Shown here: piece by piece, positions 63,110 to 64,000 of the stretch
How positions within the stretch are numbered: the stretch's first letter is position 1
Layout: every line of letters begins with the position of its first letter
NCBI RefSeq assembly: GCF_002155965.1
Contig: NZ_MUMH01000043.1
Location: forward strand, 56,039-120,038
DNA from: Allokutzneria sp. NRRL B-24872
GTDB lineage: Bacteria > Actinomycetota > Actinomycetes > Mycobacteriales > Pseudonocardiaceae
Length of the DNA stretch: 64,000 bases
Direction: 5' to 3'
The notes under the pieces: model-generated
The model's input: only the letters and a program-made list of their open reading frames with translations
What the model was told of the DNA's origin: nothing
Database searches by the model: none
Position numbers and translations under genes: made by a program

Positions 63110-64000
63110 CTAGTTCTCCTCGTCGTCGAGCCCACCGAGCACTCTGGCCACCCTGCTGACCGCCTCGGTCGCGTCCTCGTCGACGACGTAGCCCTCGGTG
63201 CGCCAGTTGTTGCCGCTGCGCTCCTGATCACCACCAGCGTTCTGCGGAGCGGGCGGCATCATCATGCCCGTTCCCTGCGGTGGAGCACCCTGAACCCGTT
63301 GTCCCTCACTGGGAATCGAGCCCAGCCCGGGTTCCCCCGGCTGCGCAGCAGGAGGGCTCGGCAGGGGCTCCGCGACCTCTTCCACGGAGCCGGAACCACT
63401 CGCGAGTTCCACCTGGCCCCGGGTGAAGTCGATGTCGTACGTGGTCGGCCCGCCGTCCGTTCCCGGCACCGTCACGCGGAGGTGCCCGGCGTCGCCCGGC
63501 ACGCGCTCGGCGAGGATCGTCCGGTCCCCGTCGCGGATCGCGGCCTTGCCGTTCTCGTCCGCCTTGGTCACCGGATTCTCTTGCGGCACAGGGATGTTCC
63601 CTGGCTGAACGGGAATGACGCCCGGCTGCGGCTTCACCTCGGGACCGGTCGGCCCGAAGTCCACCTCGTAGGTCTTCGGCTTGCCGTCCGGCCCCTCCAC
63701 GGTGATCGTCACGTGGCCGTCGCGGGTCGGGCTGGTGACGGAGATCTTGCACCCGGCGTCCTCGAAGCTGACCGACTCGCGCAGCTTTCCTTCTGGCACA
63801 GGGATTCCCGGCTGTTGCGTGCCCGGAAGGCCCGACGTCTCCGCGCCTCCTCCCGGCACCTCCACCGGCGGCACGTTGGGCGGCGGCACGTTGGGCAGGC
63901 CCGGCTGGGGCGGCGTCGCGATCGGCGGGATTCGTCCGCCACCTCCACCACCGCCTCCGCCGCCACCGATCGGGCCGCCGGTGGAGGTGCCGGGAGGAGG
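63110..64000 (-). CDS. Pro/Gly-rich protein with beta-domain repeats, cut by the right edge
   Basis: About 297 codons are inside the window and the frame is open to position 64000, so the start is missing. The visible N-terminal part is a Gly/Pro-rich stretch. Two copies of a ~45-residue beta-type unit follow: KISVTSPTRDGHVTITVEGPDGKPKTYEVDFG and RTILAERVPGDAGHLRVTVPGTDGGPTTYDIDF, both ending in a Thr-Tyr-acidic-Asp-Phe strand. After a Pro-rich linker comes WRTEGYVVDEDATEAVSRVARVLGGLDDEEN, an acidic C-terminus. The layout resembles long surface or ESX-linked proteins of actinomycetes, but no WXG motif is in view. Function unknown. Confidence 0.6.
   Translation of the reverse strand, partial: PPPGTSTGGPIGGGGGGGGGGGRIPPIATPPQPGLPNVPPPNVPPVEVPGGGAETSGLPGTQQPGIPVPEGKLRESVSFEDAGCKISVTSPTRDGHVTITVEGPDGKPKTYEVDFGPTGPEVKPQPGVIPVQPGNIPVPQENPVTKADENGKAAIRDGDRTILAERVPGDAGHLRVTVPGTDGGPTTYDIDFTRGQVELASGSGSVEEVAEPLPSPPAAQPGEPGLGSIPSEGQRVQGAPPQGTGMMMPPAPQNAGGDQERSGNNWRTEGYVVDEDATEAVSRVARVLGGLDDEEN

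Overview
The window is high-GC DNA with strong G/C preference at third codon positions, many GTG starts and almost no spacer inside operons. Gene content and order point to an actinomycete, most likely of the order Pseudonocardiales; I cannot name the genus from sequence alone. Two blocks match the gene order known from Mycobacterium tuberculosis. Positions 1-14460 (purH, purN, a PerM-like protein, a DUF5336 protein, sucD, sucC, an M23 peptidase, pcrA, chorismate mutase) resemble the Rv0948c-Rv0957 region. Positions 30500-61500 (guaA, a ChoD-like GMC oxidase, guaB3, guaB2, a DUF5319 protein, rsdA, sigD, whiB, groEL1, groES, the tsaD/rimI/tsaB/tsaE set, alr, nnr) resemble Rv3396c-Rv3433c. Both comparisons are from memory of those loci.

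Layout. 1-8100: a minus-strand block of purine synthesis, succinyl-CoA ligase and membrane proteins. 8200-10250: a lipase-like hydrolase and an M23 cell-wall peptidase with a perfect CRP-type operator. 10600-14460: pcrA, a secreted SdrD-like protein, and chorismate mutase preceded by what looks like a complete Phe/Tyr leader-peptide attenuator. 14457-16823: two zinc deacetylase-family enzymes and a small membrane protein. 16851-25233: three single-pass membrane proteins and two Ser/Thr kinases that share one extracytoplasmic C-terminal domain, interrupted by a LysR/EamA pair. 25268-29240: a 30-bp tandem repeat, then a LiaF/PspC-type envelope-stress system (response regulator, PspC-fused histidine kinase, PspC-LiaF-like protein). 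29340-37805: a LacI regulator, guaA and a group of oxidoreductases. 37846-42993: ChoD-like oxidase, guaB3, guaB2. 43268-48805: sigD/rsdA, an atypical response regulator with an apparent frameshift, a TPR-like protein, a MerR/B12-fold regulator and a WhiB protein. 48906-51070: groESL under a CIRCE operator. 51226-54671: secreted proteins, including PhoD and four translationally coupled small paralogues ending in Arg-Trp. 54676-61472: a tightly overlapping operon for tRNA t6A synthesis, alanine racemase, NAD(P)HX repair and holo-ACP synthase. 61492-64000: small hypothetical genes and a Pro/Gly-rich protein cut by the right edge.

The strongest candidates for something undescribed are the aromatic leader-peptide attenuator in front of chorismate mutase (13967-14114), the four-gene secreted paralogue array (53214-54671), and the sensor-like domain shared by two kinases and three kinase-less membrane proteins (16851-25233). 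I saw no rRNA, tRNA, CRISPR array, insertion sequence or prophage in the window.
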